NCBI GenBank assembly: GCA_045580145.1
Contig: JAZNNI010000076.1
Span: 14,281 to 78,280, forward strand
Direction: 5' to 3'
Source of the DNA: UBA1738 sp045580145
GTDB taxonomy: Bacteria > Bacillota > Clostridia > UBA1381
DNA: 64,000 bases
In this document: piece after piece, positions 52,247-60,437 of the stretch
Numbering within the stretch: position 1 is the stretch's first letter
Layout: every line of letters begins with the position of its first letter
Notes under the pieces: generated by a model
What the model saw: only the letters and a program-made list of their open reading frames with translations
Database searches by the model: none
Told to the model about the DNA's origin: nothing
Program-made: the position numbers and the translations under genes

Positions 52247-53422
52247 CTATCCTTCAAAAACAGTTCTTCCTGATATCATTGTTCGTATAACCTTAAACTC
52301 TTTATCCATTATACACAAATCGGCAACTTTTCCTACCTCTATCGAGCCAAAATCCTTGTCAATGCCTATAACACTTGCCGGAGTAAGTGTTCCTGTCATA
52401 ACTGCATCCTTTAAAGGAATATGTGCATCAACAATTAAATTTCTTACCATTTGTGAAACAGGCTGAATACTTCCTGCAAATCTGCTGCCGTCAGGAAGTC
52501 TTGCAACACCATCTGAGACAATAAATTTCTGTGCATTATCATCGTAAATGCTTCCTAATGAGTAAAGTGTTCCGTCTTGTGGCATTCCGCCTGCACGAAG
52601 GCTGTCTGAAACGACACAAAGCTTGTCTGCACCCTTACATTTATAGATGAGCTTTACCATATCAGGAGTTATATGATGATTGTCTGCAATGATTTCAACA
52701 GTAAGCCTGTCATCAATAAGACCAAGCTCACAAAGTCCGACATTTCGCACACCATCACGTATTGCAACCGTTGACATCGCACACCAAAGGTGTGTACAGT
52801 GTTTAAGTCCTGCATCTATAACAGGAAGGATTAAATCTTTTTCTCCGTCATCGTGACCGCCACAAACTACAATTCCGCAAGCTGTTAATTCTCTCGTCAT
52901 TTCTATCGCGCCATCAAGCTCAGGAGCGATAGTAACTGTTTTTATAACATCTGAGTTTTCGAGTATAAAGTCGTATGAGTCCTTTGAAGGAATCCTTAAA
53001 AAACTTTCGTGCTGCGCACCTTTGTTTTTAAAAGATATATATGGTCCTTCAATATGTGCTCCGGCTATACGACAAATCGGGTTTTCCTCTTTTTTGTATT
53101 TTCTCACAAGAGCAAGCATATTTGTTATCTGTTCAGGCGGTGCGGTTACCGATGTTGCTAAAAGTGATGTTGTTCCATTTTTCGAATGAAATGAAAGTGC
53201 TTTCCCGAAAGCATCATCATTTGCATCCATAAAATCTCCACTTCCACCACCGTGAGTGTGAATATCTATGAAGCCAGGACATATATAATTCCCTTTTGCA
53301 TCAATTATTTCAGCATCTGTTAAATCCAGTCCGATTTCTGCGATTTTCCCATCAGAAACACGGATATCACAATTTTCAATAACATCTCTGGGTGTTATTA
53401 CTGTACCATTTTTTATAACCAC
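52247..53422 (-). CDS. nagA: N-acetylglucosamine-6-phosphate deacetylase
   Basis: A 391-residue amidohydrolase that removes acetate from GlcNAc-6-P. The metal and substrate residues appear in CPGFIDIHTHGGGSGDFMD, IAGAHIEGPYIS (metal Glu), VVCGGHDDGEKD and KHCTHLWCAMS (metal His), VEIIADNHHITPDMV, and VVSDSLRAGGMP with the catalytic Asp. The start is GTG at 53422 with GGGGGA 6 bases upstream. It follows the GH20-like gene by 18 bases. Confidence 0.94.
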   Translation of the reverse strand: MVIKNGTVITPRDVIENCDIRVSDGKIAEIGLDLTDAEIIDAKGNYICPGFIDIHTHGGGSGDFMDANDDAFGKALSFHSKNGTTSLLATSVTAPPEQITNMLALVRKYKKEENPICRIAGAHIEGPYISFKNKGAQHESFLRIPSKDSYDFILENSDVIKTVTIAPELDGAIEMTRELTACGIVVCGGHDDGEKDLILPVIDAGLKHCTHLWCAMSTVAIRDGVRNVGLCELGLIDDRLTVEIIADNHHITPDMVKLIYKCKGADKLCVVSDSLRAGGMPQDGTLYSLGSIYDDNAQKFIVSDGVARLPDGSRFAGSIQPVSQMVRNLIVDAHIPLKDAVMTGTLTPASVIGIDKDFGSIEVGKVADLCIMDKEFKVIRTMISGRTVFEG

Positions 53423-53440
53423 AGAAAATCCCCCTTTTGT

Positions 53441-54886
53441 TTATACAAAGTCTACGCAACGACGCTTTGATACCTTATCTAAAATTTCCGCATATGGCTT
53501 ATCGCATTCCCATAGAATTTGTCCTAAAAGTGCATCCGAAAACCAATGTCCGCCGGCAAGCTGTGCAGCAAGTCCAATGGCCGTATCTCCATTCGTCCTC
53601 TCGGTAATATGCTTTGCCATATCATACGCGGCTTTTCCTTCCTTATACCACTGACTCTGGAAATGTCTCCAAATCGGCTTTAACATTTCGATGTCGTGGT
53701 TAATTAAAGACTGTGATGCCTCGCCTAAAATATAAGGTCCGCACTGGTGTGCAAATCTATCCCAATCAAGCACCATATTCCCTTTGAAAAGTACGCTGGT
53801 TATTCCTTCGCTACGTAAATTAATTATTTTATCAGTAAAAGCAATCGTCTTATCAAATTCTTCCTGACTTTTAACAGCCGGCTCATAATCATATGGGAAT
53901 GCTCCGCAATCTTCCCACATAATTTCAACTCTTTTATCAACATTTGCGATAAATTCAATATGATTTTCAACAGACCACGCATGAAGTCCAAACTGAATAA
54001 GTAAATCAGGGTACTTTGAAAGCAATTTGTCGGCTGTTTTATTAACAAAATTTGTCACAGCCTCAGCAACACAAAGCCCTCCGAGATAGTCAAAATGGTG
54101 CTCTGTAAATGACTGGAAGTAAATTCCGTCACCCGGCAAATCTTTGTATTCCCTTTCATATTGCTCTACAACGGCGCTACATAGCTTGTCCATATAGTCA
54201 ACACTTAAGTCAACACCGTTGCAACCTGGAAGCCAGCCCCATGAATATCCCCAAATAACAGAAATTCCGTAGCTGTGAGCATAGTTCACAACATCTTCTG
54301 CATTTACAGGAACAAAATCATTCCAGATAATTAACTGATTGTATTTCATTCTTGCCATATTCTCGATGTAATGGCGGTAATCGTTTATTGGATGCCCCCA
54401 CGTAAAAATCTGACGTCTTTTAACTGCTGGTGCGGAGGCATTATAGTAGTCTGGAAGTGTCTCTCTGTCAAAAATTTCATCAGCTTGACGAAGACCATTT
54501 ACATTTACAGGTTTTGCCTTTACAAAGTAATCGTCAACAAAATCAACAGCACCATAGAAAAGATTTACTTTTTCTGCTGCTGTAATTAAAACAAGCTTCA
54601 GTTCTTCATTTTCCGGATTATCAAATACTTTTACTAAATATCCGTTTTCCGGAATTTCTGATTCCTTTACATACTTTCGTATAAGCTCGTTTTCGCTGTA
54701 TAAACCTATTACAACCGCATTTTTGTCAATAGCAGCACCAAATTTTTCTACAGGAAGCACGTTTATTTTATATACTCCCTTTTCTCTCAGAATAAGTGCA
54801 CCAAGCTCTTTGTTAATAAGTTCTACTGCCCTTCTTTCTTCGCCCGAAAAATCAGTAAAAATTATTTTCCACAACCTTCTGTTCAT
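53441..54886 (-). CDS. Putative cytoplasmic GH20-like glycoside hydrolase
   Basis: 481 residues, no signal peptide. The N-terminal alpha/beta part (1-130: VEKFGAAIDKNAVVIGLYSE, YGAVDFVDDYF) resembles the zincin-like domain preceding catalytic barrels in GH20 and GH84. The barrel part has GHPINDYRHYIENMARMKYN, QLIIWNDFVP, ISVIWGYSWGWLPG, DGIYFQSFTEHHFDYLGG with an acidic Glu, RVEIMWEDCGAFPYDYEP and TSVLFKGNMVLDWDRF. First gene of the nag operon, so it probably releases N-acetylhexosamine from an imported oligosaccharide. The exact GH family is not certain. AAGGAGG precedes the ATG. Confidence 0.68.
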   Translation of the reverse strand: MNRRLWKIIFTDFSGEERRAVELINKELGALILREKGVYKINVLPVEKFGAAIDKNAVVIGLYSENELIRKYVKESEIPENGYLVKVFDNPENEELKLVLITAAEKVNLFYGAVDFVDDYFVKAKPVNVNGLRQADEIFDRETLPDYYNASAPAVKRRQIFTWGHPINDYRHYIENMARMKYNQLIIWNDFVPVNAEDVVNYAHSYGISVIWGYSWGWLPGCNGVDLSVDYMDKLCSAVVEQYEREYKDLPGDGIYFQSFTEHHFDYLGGLCVAEAVTNFVNKTADKLLSKYPDLLIQFGLHAWSVENHIEFIANVDKRVEIMWEDCGAFPYDYEPAVKSQEEFDKTIAFTDKIINLRSEGITSVLFKGNMVLDWDRFAHQCGPYILGEASQSLINHDIEMLKPIWRHFQSQWYKEGKAAYDMAKHITERTNGDTAIGLAAQLAGGHWFSDALLGQILWECDKPYAEILDKVSKRRCVDFV

Positions 54887-55005
54887 TTTAATTCCTCCTT
54901 GACATATAATTTTCCTTATGATATGATTATATTACAAATTTTGTGCTAAATCTATAATAATTTTTGTATTAATTATGACTACATTGACATTTACGAGGTG
55001 TGGAT
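54887..55005. promoter_or_regulatory. Divergent control region of the nag operon and araC-type gene
   Basis: For the nag operon the minus strand has -10 TATAAT with a poor -35 (TAGATT), typical of an activator-dependent promoter. A + strand TATAAT (54954-54959) could serve the AraC-type gene. An ACAAA-T-TTTGT inverted repeat at about 54936-54946 lies between them and is a candidate regulator site. Confidence 0.5.
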
Positions 55006-55857
55006 ATGTTCAATGACGAATTTAAATATCAGTATACGAATATTCCTGTTGCAGTTTTTTCAAGAAATCACAAAAAGGGCTCAATACAAGCAGATATTGA
55101 GTCACTTTCTCATCACCATCGTGAATTTGAGGTTTTATATGTCAAAAACGGTGAGGCAATTTATTATATAGATACAAAGGAATATAGAATCAAAAAAGGT
55201 GATATCGTAATTGTACCGCCATATATTATTCATCGTGCGACTGTACTTGCGGACAAGGATTTCTCCCACTGTTGTCTCTGCTTTGATTTAAAAATTATTA
55301 ATGATGAAGCTTTGCGCACAGGATTTGAAGGCGGTCTGTTCACTTTATCCCCTATCATCAGAGATGAAGAAATATGTTTTTCTTTAAGTAGAAATATAAT
55401 AGATGCACATACTGCAGTTGTTGATAAAAAAACAGGTTGGGAATTAAGCGCAATAGGTAATTTATCACTATTCTTTTCAAAGCTTAAAGCATTCGGACTT
55501 ATTATAGAAGCAGAACAGGAAAAAAGAAGAAAAAATTTTTGCTATAACATTATTAAATACATTGATTCTAATTATAATCAAAACATCACATCTAATAATG
55601 CAGCAAAAGCACTTTTTATGAACAATAGTTACTTTTGCAGAAAATTTAAGGATAATTTCGGATACTGCTTTCAAAAATACATAGAAATCTACAGATTGGA
55701 AAAGGCGAAAATTCTTTTAAAGACAACAGCCTTACCTATTTTTGAAATTGCACTTTCGGTGGGATTTAATGATTTTAGCTATTTCAGTAAAATTTTCAAG
55801 AAAAATGAAAGCTGTACTCCCTCGCAATATAGAAAAAAATCTTTAAGTGGCGAATAA
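55006..55857 (+). CDS. AraC-family transcriptional regulator with N-terminal cupin
   Basis: 283 residues from ATG 55006; GTG at 55000 is part of the GAGGTG ribosome site. The N-terminal cupin-like ligand domain has HHHREFEVLYVKNGEAIYYI and KKGDIVIVPPYIIHRA. The C-terminal AraC double helix-turn-helix (about 180-283) has NNAAKALFMNNSYFCRKFKD and PIFEIALSVGFNDFSYFSKI with FKKNESCTPSQYRKK. Divergent from the amino-sugar operon, whose promoter has a weak -35, so it is the likely local activator responding to a sugar. Confidence 0.9.
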   Translation: MFNDEFKYQYTNIPVAVFSRNHKKGSIQADIESLSHHHREFEVLYVKNGEAIYYIDTKEYRIKKGDIVIVPPYIIHRATVLADKDFSHCCLCFDLKIINDEALRTGFEGGLFTLSPIIRDEEICFSLSRNIIDAHTAVVDKKTGWELSAIGNLSLFFSKLKAFGLIIEAEQEKRRKNFCYNIIKYIDSNYNQNITSNNAAKALFMNNSYFCRKFKDNFGYCFQKYIEIYRLEKAKILLKTTALPIFEIALSVGFNDFSYFSKIFKKNESCTPSQYRKKSLSGE

Positions 55858-55860
55858 AAT

Positions 55861-55889
55861 TTGACAAAAAAAATTTGCTAAGGTATAAT
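55861..55889 (+). promoter_or_regulatory. Consensus promoter of the MurR/RpiR regulator gene
   Basis: TTGACA (55861-55866), 17 bases, TATAAT (55884-55889): a perfect sigma-A consensus beginning 3 bases after the AraC gene stop. Confidence 0.92.
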
Positions 55890-55923
55890 AATAAAAAGAA
55901 AATCTTTTAAATTGAGGTATTTT

Positions 55924-56760
55924 ATGGATAAAATTTCACTGAACATTAAACTTTTATATAACGAAATGGGAAAAGCTGAAAAGCAGATTGCTGATTGGAT
56001 AAATGATAACCCTGGAAAAATTATTTCACTCTCTATTGTGGAGCTTGCCGAGCTTTGTAAATGCAGTGAAGCAACGATTGTAAGATTTTCAAAAAGACTG
56101 GGGCTTTCAGGATATCAGGAGTTAAAAATTTCCTTGGCAGCAGAAAATGGTGGTTCCCATATAAGCACGCACATCACTTCCGATGACAACGCATATCAGA
56201 TATATGAAAAGGTCTGCAATGATATTTATCTTTCCTTAGAAAAAACAAAAAAATCTTTAAAAAAAGATTCTATTGAACTTGCAGCAGAAAAAATATGTGG
56301 CGCAAACAAGGTTATTATATTTGGTCTGGGAAACTCAGCCTCTGTCGCAACGGATGCCTCTCATAAATTCTTGCGTGCAGGCATAAATGCAGTGTCTTAC
56401 TCCGATAATCATATGCAGGTTATTGCAGCATCTCACCTTACTTCAAATGATGTGGTAATAGGAATATCACATTCAGGTTCCTCTAAAGATATAGTTGATG
56501 CATTAAAGACCGCAAAAGAGCATGGCGCATCAACCATAGCGATAACAAATACAGGAAAATCTCCTATCTTAAAGCAGAGTGACATAGTTCTTGCAACATC
56601 TTCAGATGAAACACAATATAATATTCTTGCACTGAATTCACGAATAGCTCAGCTTGCAATAATAGATTCATTGTATTTCTATATCGTATTTAAACGCTCG
56701 CCTGAAACACTTGATTCAATAAAAGAAACTGAGCATTCACTGCTCTCAAAAAAATATTAA
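55924..56760 (+). CDS. MurR/RpiR-family transcriptional regulator
   Basis: 278 residues from ATG 55924 (GAGG 6 bases upstream; the TTG at 55912 is rejected because it precedes the ribosome site). The N-terminal HTH_6 domain has MGKAEKQIADWINDNPGKII and ELCKCSEATIVRFSKRLGL. The C-terminal SIS domain has KVIIFGLGNSASVATDASHK, VIGISHSGSSKDIVDALK and ASTIAITNTGKSPIL. SIS domains bind sugar phosphates, so this regulator probably senses an amino-sugar phosphate from the neighbouring nag pathway. It has its own strong promoter and terminator. Confidence 0.92.
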   Translation: MDKISLNIKLLYNEMGKAEKQIADWINDNPGKIISLSIVELAELCKCSEATIVRFSKRLGLSGYQELKISLAAENGGSHISTHITSDDNAYQIYEKVCNDIYLSLEKTKKSLKKDSIELAAEKICGANKVIIFGLGNSASVATDASHKFLRAGINAVSYSDNHMQVIAASHLTSNDVVIGISHSGSSKDIVDALKTAKEHGASTIAITNTGKSPILKQSDIVLATSSDETQYNILALNSRIAQLAIIDSLYFYIVFKRSPETLDSIKETEHSLLSKKY

Positions 56761-56787
56761 AAAAACAGACGTTACGTCTGTTTTTTT
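56761..56787. terminator. Bidirectional terminator between the RpiR gene and metA
   Basis: AAAAACAGACG (56761-56771), loop TTA, CGTCTGTTTTT (56775-56785), more T. A perfect 11-bp stem, symmetric A/T flanks, overlapping the metA stop. Confidence 0.92.
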
Positions 56788-57703
56788 AATGTATTTCTTC
56801 AATATCATAAGGTGTAGTCTGATATACAAAATAATTAAGCCAGTTTGAATATAATAGATTCGCATGACTTCTCCAGGAAACGATAGGAGCTTTACTGTCA
56901 TCATCATCCTCAAAATAATTCTCAGGGATTTTAATATCAAGACCGGCATTTTTATCTCGCATATACTCCTTTTGAAGCGTATCTGCATCGTATTCGGAAT
57001 GACCTGTAACAAAAATCTGTCTGCCTTTATCTGTAGAAACTACATAAACTCCTGCTCTTTCAGAACTTGAAAGAATCTTAAGCTCCGGTACTTTTTCAAT
57101 ATCTTCTCTCAATATTGTTGTATGACGTGAATGAGGAACCATAAACTTGTCATCAAACCCTCTGAAAAGAATTGATTTTTTGTATTCAACAGTATGCTCA
57201 AATATTCCAAACATTTTCTCGGGAAGCGGATATTTCTTTATACCATAGTGATAATAAAGTCCTGCCTGAGCGCCCCAGCAGATATGGAAAGTGCTTGTTA
57301 CGTGGGTTTTGCTCCACTCCATAATTTCGCAGAGTTCTTTCCAGTAATTCACTTCTTCAAATTCCATCTTTTCAACAGGTGCTCCTGTTATAATCATCCC
57401 ATCATACTTTTTATGCTTAATATCATCAAAAGTTTTATAAAAATCAATAAGATGTTGCTCATCCGTATGAGTTGATTTATGAGTTGCTGTCTGCAAAAAT
57501 TCAAGTTCAACCTGAAGCGGTGTATTGCCTAAAAGTCTTGAAAACTGCGTCTCAGTAACAATTTTTGTAGGCATCAAATTTAAAAGCAAAATCTTCAAAG
57601 GACGAATGTCCTGAGTAAGCGCTCTTGTTTCAGTTATAACAAATATATTTTCCTCGTGAAGTATCTCCGTTGCCGGAAGGTCATTAGGAATTTTAATCGG
57701 CAT
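56786..57703 (-). CDS. metA: Homoserine O-acetyltransferase (MetA family)
   Basis: A 305-residue MetA-fold acyltransferase. It has LLLNLMPTKIVTETQFSRLL, the catalytic Cys in TFHICWGAQAGLYYHYG, and RHTTILREDI and VTGHSEYDADTLQKEY with catalytic His and Glu. Residue 111, in ITGAPVE, is glutamate; in characterised MetA enzymes Glu111 directs acetyl-CoA use and Gly111 succinyl-CoA. O-acetylhomoserine is therefore the likely product, matching the O-acetylhomoserine sulfhydrylase encoded upstream. The start overlaps the metY stop by one base. Despite the family name homoserine O-succinyltransferase, acetyl transfer is predicted. Confidence 0.93.
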   Translation of the reverse strand: MPIKIPNDLPATEILHEENIFVITETRALTQDIRPLKILLLNLMPTKIVTETQFSRLLGNTPLQVELEFLQTATHKSTHTDEQHLIDFYKTFDDIKHKKYDGMIITGAPVEKMEFEEVNYWKELCEIMEWSKTHVTSTFHICWGAQAGLYYHYGIKKYPLPEKMFGIFEHTVEYKKSILFRGFDDKFMVPHSRHTTILREDIEKVPELKILSSSERAGVYVVSTDKGRQIFVTGHSEYDADTLQKEYMRDKNAGLDIKIPENYFEDDDDSKAPIVSWRSHANLLYSNWLNYFVYQTTPYDIEEIH

Positions 57704-58980
57704 TATTTCACCTCATTTAATGCTTGTTTAATGTCTTCAATGATGTCATCGGCATTCTCAATGCCAACCGACATTCTTATAAGGTCAGCACCTATTCCGG
57801 CAGCTACGAGCTGTTCGTCTGTGAGTTGACGGTGAGTTGTAGATGCAGGGTGAAGCACACAAGTTCTGGCATCTGCAACGTGCACAACTATTGCAGCAAG
57901 CTTTAAGCTGTCCATAAACTTAACTGCCGCCTCTCTTCCTCCTTTAATTCCAAAGGATATAACTCCACAAGCACCGTTTGGAAGATATTTTTCTGCCAAA
58001 TCAAAATATTTATTAGAAGGAAGCTTAGGATAATTTACCCAAGAAATCTTATCATTTTCCTCGAGGAATTTGGCAACCTTCATTGCATTCTCACAATGTC
58101 TTTCCATTCTTACGTGCAGGGTCTCAAGACCTAAATTCAGTAAAAAGGCATTCATTGCACTTGGCGCAACACCTAAATCGCGAACAAGCTGAACGCGAAG
58201 TTTTGTGCTAAAGGCAGTATTCCCAAACTGTTCTGTATATTTTACTCCGTGATACGATTCATCAGGCTCGGTAAGTTCAGGAAATTTACCATTTGTCCAG
58301 TCGAATTTACCGCTGTCAACAACAACACCACCAACAACAGTTGCGTGACCATCCATATACTTTGTCGTAGAATGAATTACGATATCAGCACCAAACTCAA
58401 TAGGCCTGCAAAGTATCGGGGTAGCAAAAGTATTGTCAACCATAAGCGGAACGCCGTGCTTATGCGCAATATTTGCATATCTTTCAATATCCATAACATT
58501 AAGTGCTGGATTTGCAATAGTTTCGCCAAAAACCAGTCTTGTGTTCTCGTCAAAAAGTGCTTCGACTTCTTCATCTGTCATCTCAGGTGTTGCAAAACGA
58601 ACCTCAATACCGATTTTCTTCAATGTTACTGCAAAAAGGTTAATCGTTCCGCCGTAAATAGAGGAAAGACTTATAAAGTTCTGTCCAGCTGATGTAATAT
58701 TAAGTATTGCAAGAAAGTTTGCCGCCTGACCTGATGTAGTAAGAACAGCCCCTACGCCGCCTTCTAAGTCAGCTATCTTTGCTTCAACACATTCTAAGGT
58801 AGGGTTAGAAATTCTTGAATACATATGTCCCGGTGCCTTTAGGTCAAAAAGGTCTCCTAAATGGTCAGCAGAATCATATTTATAAGTTGTACTCTGGTAA
58901 ATCGGCAAAACTCTCGGCTCACCATTTTCGGGCTTATACCCGCTCTGTATACATTTTGTTTCTACACTGTAATTTTTCAT
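57703..58980 (-). CDS. metY: O-acetylhomoserine aminocarboxypropyltransferase (sulfhydrylase)
   Basis: A 425-residue Cys/Met-metabolism PLP enzyme that forms homocysteine from O-acetylhomoserine and sulfide. Motifs are PIYQSTTYKYDSADH, YSRISNPTLECVEAKIADLE, TTSGQAANFLAIL, VDNTFATPILCRP and the PLP lysine in IHSTTKYMDGHATVVGGVVV, with a long insert (GKFDWTNGKFPELTEPDESY) typical of MetY against MetB/MetC. It is first in a metY-metA operon with a consensus promoter and a short structured leader. GGAAAGGA precedes the ATG. Confidence 0.95.
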   Translation of the reverse strand: MKNYSVETKCIQSGYKPENGEPRVLPIYQSTTYKYDSADHLGDLFDLKAPGHMYSRISNPTLECVEAKIADLEGGVGAVLTTSGQAANFLAILNITSAGQNFISLSSIYGGTINLFAVTLKKIGIEVRFATPEMTDEEVEALFDENTRLVFGETIANPALNVMDIERYANIAHKHGVPLMVDNTFATPILCRPIEFGADIVIHSTTKYMDGHATVVGGVVVDSGKFDWTNGKFPELTEPDESYHGVKYTEQFGNTAFSTKLRVQLVRDLGVAPSAMNAFLLNLGLETLHVRMERHCENAMKVAKFLEENDKISWVNYPKLPSNKYFDLAEKYLPNGACGVISFGIKGGREAAVKFMDSLKLAAIVVHVADARTCVLHPASTTHRQLTDEQLVAAGIGADLIRMSVGIENADDIIEDIKQALNEVK

Positions 58981-59058
58981 ATAATCATTCCTTTCCTATA
59001 TCAAGAATTGTTTTCCTTGCGTTTCGGCATAGCCGAAAATCTTGCATAGGTAGTTAAT
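58981..59058 (-). promoter_or_regulatory. Compact structured leader of metY-metA, candidate regulatory RNA
   Basis: On the minus strand, CCTAT-G-CAAGA (59050-59040) can pair with TCTTG-AT-ATAGG (59006-58995). This encloses the hairpin TTTCGGC-TAT-GCCGAAA (59038-59022) and a single-stranded CGCAAGGAAAACAAT. The closing stem takes in ATAGG at the edge of the AGGAAAGGA ribosome site, so folding could hide it. It is far too short for a SAM-I box and matches no SAM class I know. Confidence 0.5.
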
Positions 59059-59065
59059 TTCAAAC

Positions 59066-59094
59066 ATAATAACACAATTTAAGACTTATGTCAA
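59066..59094 (-). promoter_or_regulatory. Promoter of metY-metA
   Basis: Minus strand: TTGACA (59089-59094), 17 bases, TATTAT (59066-59071). It starts 8 bases past the pyrI stop, and no terminator separates the pyr operon from it. Confidence 0.85.
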
Positions 59095-59102
59095 CAAAAA
59101 GC

Positions 59103-59522
59103 CTACCTGTCAGCCTTTGTTTCACAGTAAACACATCTGTAAATTCTCTCTTTTCTGTCTGAAAGTTTAAATATATGTTCTATTTCATTTTCGATTGATG
59201 TTATACACCTTGGATTTTTGCAGAAAATTACGTTCCTGAGCGTTTCTGGAAGATCTATTTTCTTTTTGTCAAAAACCTTTCCGTCCTTTATAATATTTAT
59301 GGTTACATCAGGGTCGACATACCCTAAAATATTCATATCAATATCTATATCAGCATCAATCTTAATTATATCTTTCTTCCCTGTTTTTTCGCTTCCGACA
59401 TTTTTGATAATTGCAACAGAAAAGTCAAGTTCATCAAGCTTTAAAAGTTGATACAGCTTCATTCCATTCCCTGCAGTTATGTGGTCAATTACTATACCGT
59501 TCTTAATAGAATCTATATTCAT
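59103..59522 (-). CDS. pyrI: Aspartate carbamoyltransferase regulatory subunit
   Basis: 139 residues. The N-terminal allosteric nucleotide-binding domain has GIVIDHITAGNGMKLYQLL. The C-terminal zinc domain has the four cysteines CKNPRC and CVYC that contact the catalytic chain. It confers nucleotide regulation on PyrB. It begins directly after the pyrB stop (no gap) and ends the pyr operon. A separate pyrI is frequent in Clostridia, unlike Bacillus. Confidence 0.95.
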   Translation of the reverse strand: MNIDSIKNGIVIDHITAGNGMKLYQLLKLDELDFSVAIIKNVGSEKTGKKDIIKIDADIDIDMNILGYVDPDVTINIIKDGKVFDKKKIDLPETLRNVIFCKNPRCITSIENEIEHIFKLSDRKERIYRCVYCETKADR

Positions 59523-60437
59523 TTATTCCACCTCCAAAAGCTTTAAAATAAGCGCCATTCTGATAAATTTGCCATTCAAAACTTGTTTAAAATAGCAAGC
59601 GCGTTTATCATTATCAATAGCTGTGGAAATTTCATTCACTCGCGGAAGCGGATGCATTATCGAAAGGTCATCTTTTGCACCTGTAAGCTTTTCAGGCGTC
59701 AAAATATATCTATCTTTTAAGCGCAAATAGTCCTCTTCATTAAAGAATCTTTCTCTCTGAACTCTTGTCATATACAATATATCAAGGTTCGGAATTGCAT
59801 CCTCAAGGCTTGCTGTCTGGATATATTCAATATTATTTTTGGCAAGAATGTCCTTCTTGACATAGCTTGGAAGCTTTAATTCATCAGGAGAAATAAGATA
59901 AATTTTGATATTTTTATATCTTGAAAGAGCTGAAATCAGGCTATGCACAGTTCTTCCGAACTTTAAGTCTCCGCAAAAGCCTATAGTCAAATTATCAAGC
60001 CTTCCCTTTTCTCTTGAAATAGTAAGCAAATCCGTAAGAGTCTGGGTAGGATGATTGTGTCCGCCGTCACCAGCATTTATAACTGGAATAGATGCATTCA
60101 TCATCGCAACCATTGGCGCACCTTCTTTAGGATGGCGCATGGCGATTATATCAGCATAACAGGATACTGTTCTTGCAGTATCAGCTACACTTTCGCCTTT
60201 TGCAGCAGAAGAACTCTGGGACTCAGAAAATCCCAAAACATTTCCGCCCAGCTCCATCATAGCCGCCTCAAAGCTAAGCCTTGTTCTTGTAGATGGTTCA
60301 AAAAATAAGGTTGCAAGCTTCTTATATTTGCATTTCTCTCTGTATTTTTCAGGATTTTCAATTATATCGTTTGCAACACAAATAAGCTCCTCAATTTCTT
60401 GTACTGACAAATCAGTAATATTGATAAGGCTTCTCAT
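59523..60437 (-). CDS. pyrB: Aspartate carbamoyltransferase catalytic subunit
   Basis: 304 residues. It makes N-carbamoyl-aspartate from carbamoyl phosphate and aspartate. The carbamoyl-phosphate loop is FFEPSTRTRLSFEAAMMELG (residues ~49-68), then AAKGESVADTARTVSCYADI, HPTQTLTDLLTI, YMTRVQRERF and MHPLPRVNEI. It shares one base with the pyrE stop and abuts pyrI. Confidence 0.97.
   Translation of the reverse strand: MRSLINITDLSVQEIEELICVANDIIENPEKYREKCKYKKLATLFFEPSTRTRLSFEAAMMELGGNVLGFSESQSSSAAKGESVADTARTVSCYADIIAMRHPKEGAPMVAMMNASIPVINAGDGGHNHPTQTLTDLLTISREKGRLDNLTIGFCGDLKFGRTVHSLISALSRYKNIKIYLISPDELKLPSYVKKDILAKNNIEYIQTASLEDAIPNLDILYMTRVQRERFFNEEDYLRLKDRYILTPEKLTGAKDDLSIMHPLPRVNEISTAIDNDKRACYFKQVLNGKFIRMALILKLLEVE

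Noticed and set aside
58249..58692. 147-codon + strand frame inside metY
   Set aside because: Antisense to the PLP-binding region of MetY, without a start signal or recognisable protein.
58981..59058. SAM-I (S-box) riboswitch before metY
   Set aside because: The leader is only about 80 bases and lacks the four-way-junction core and terminator of the S-box.
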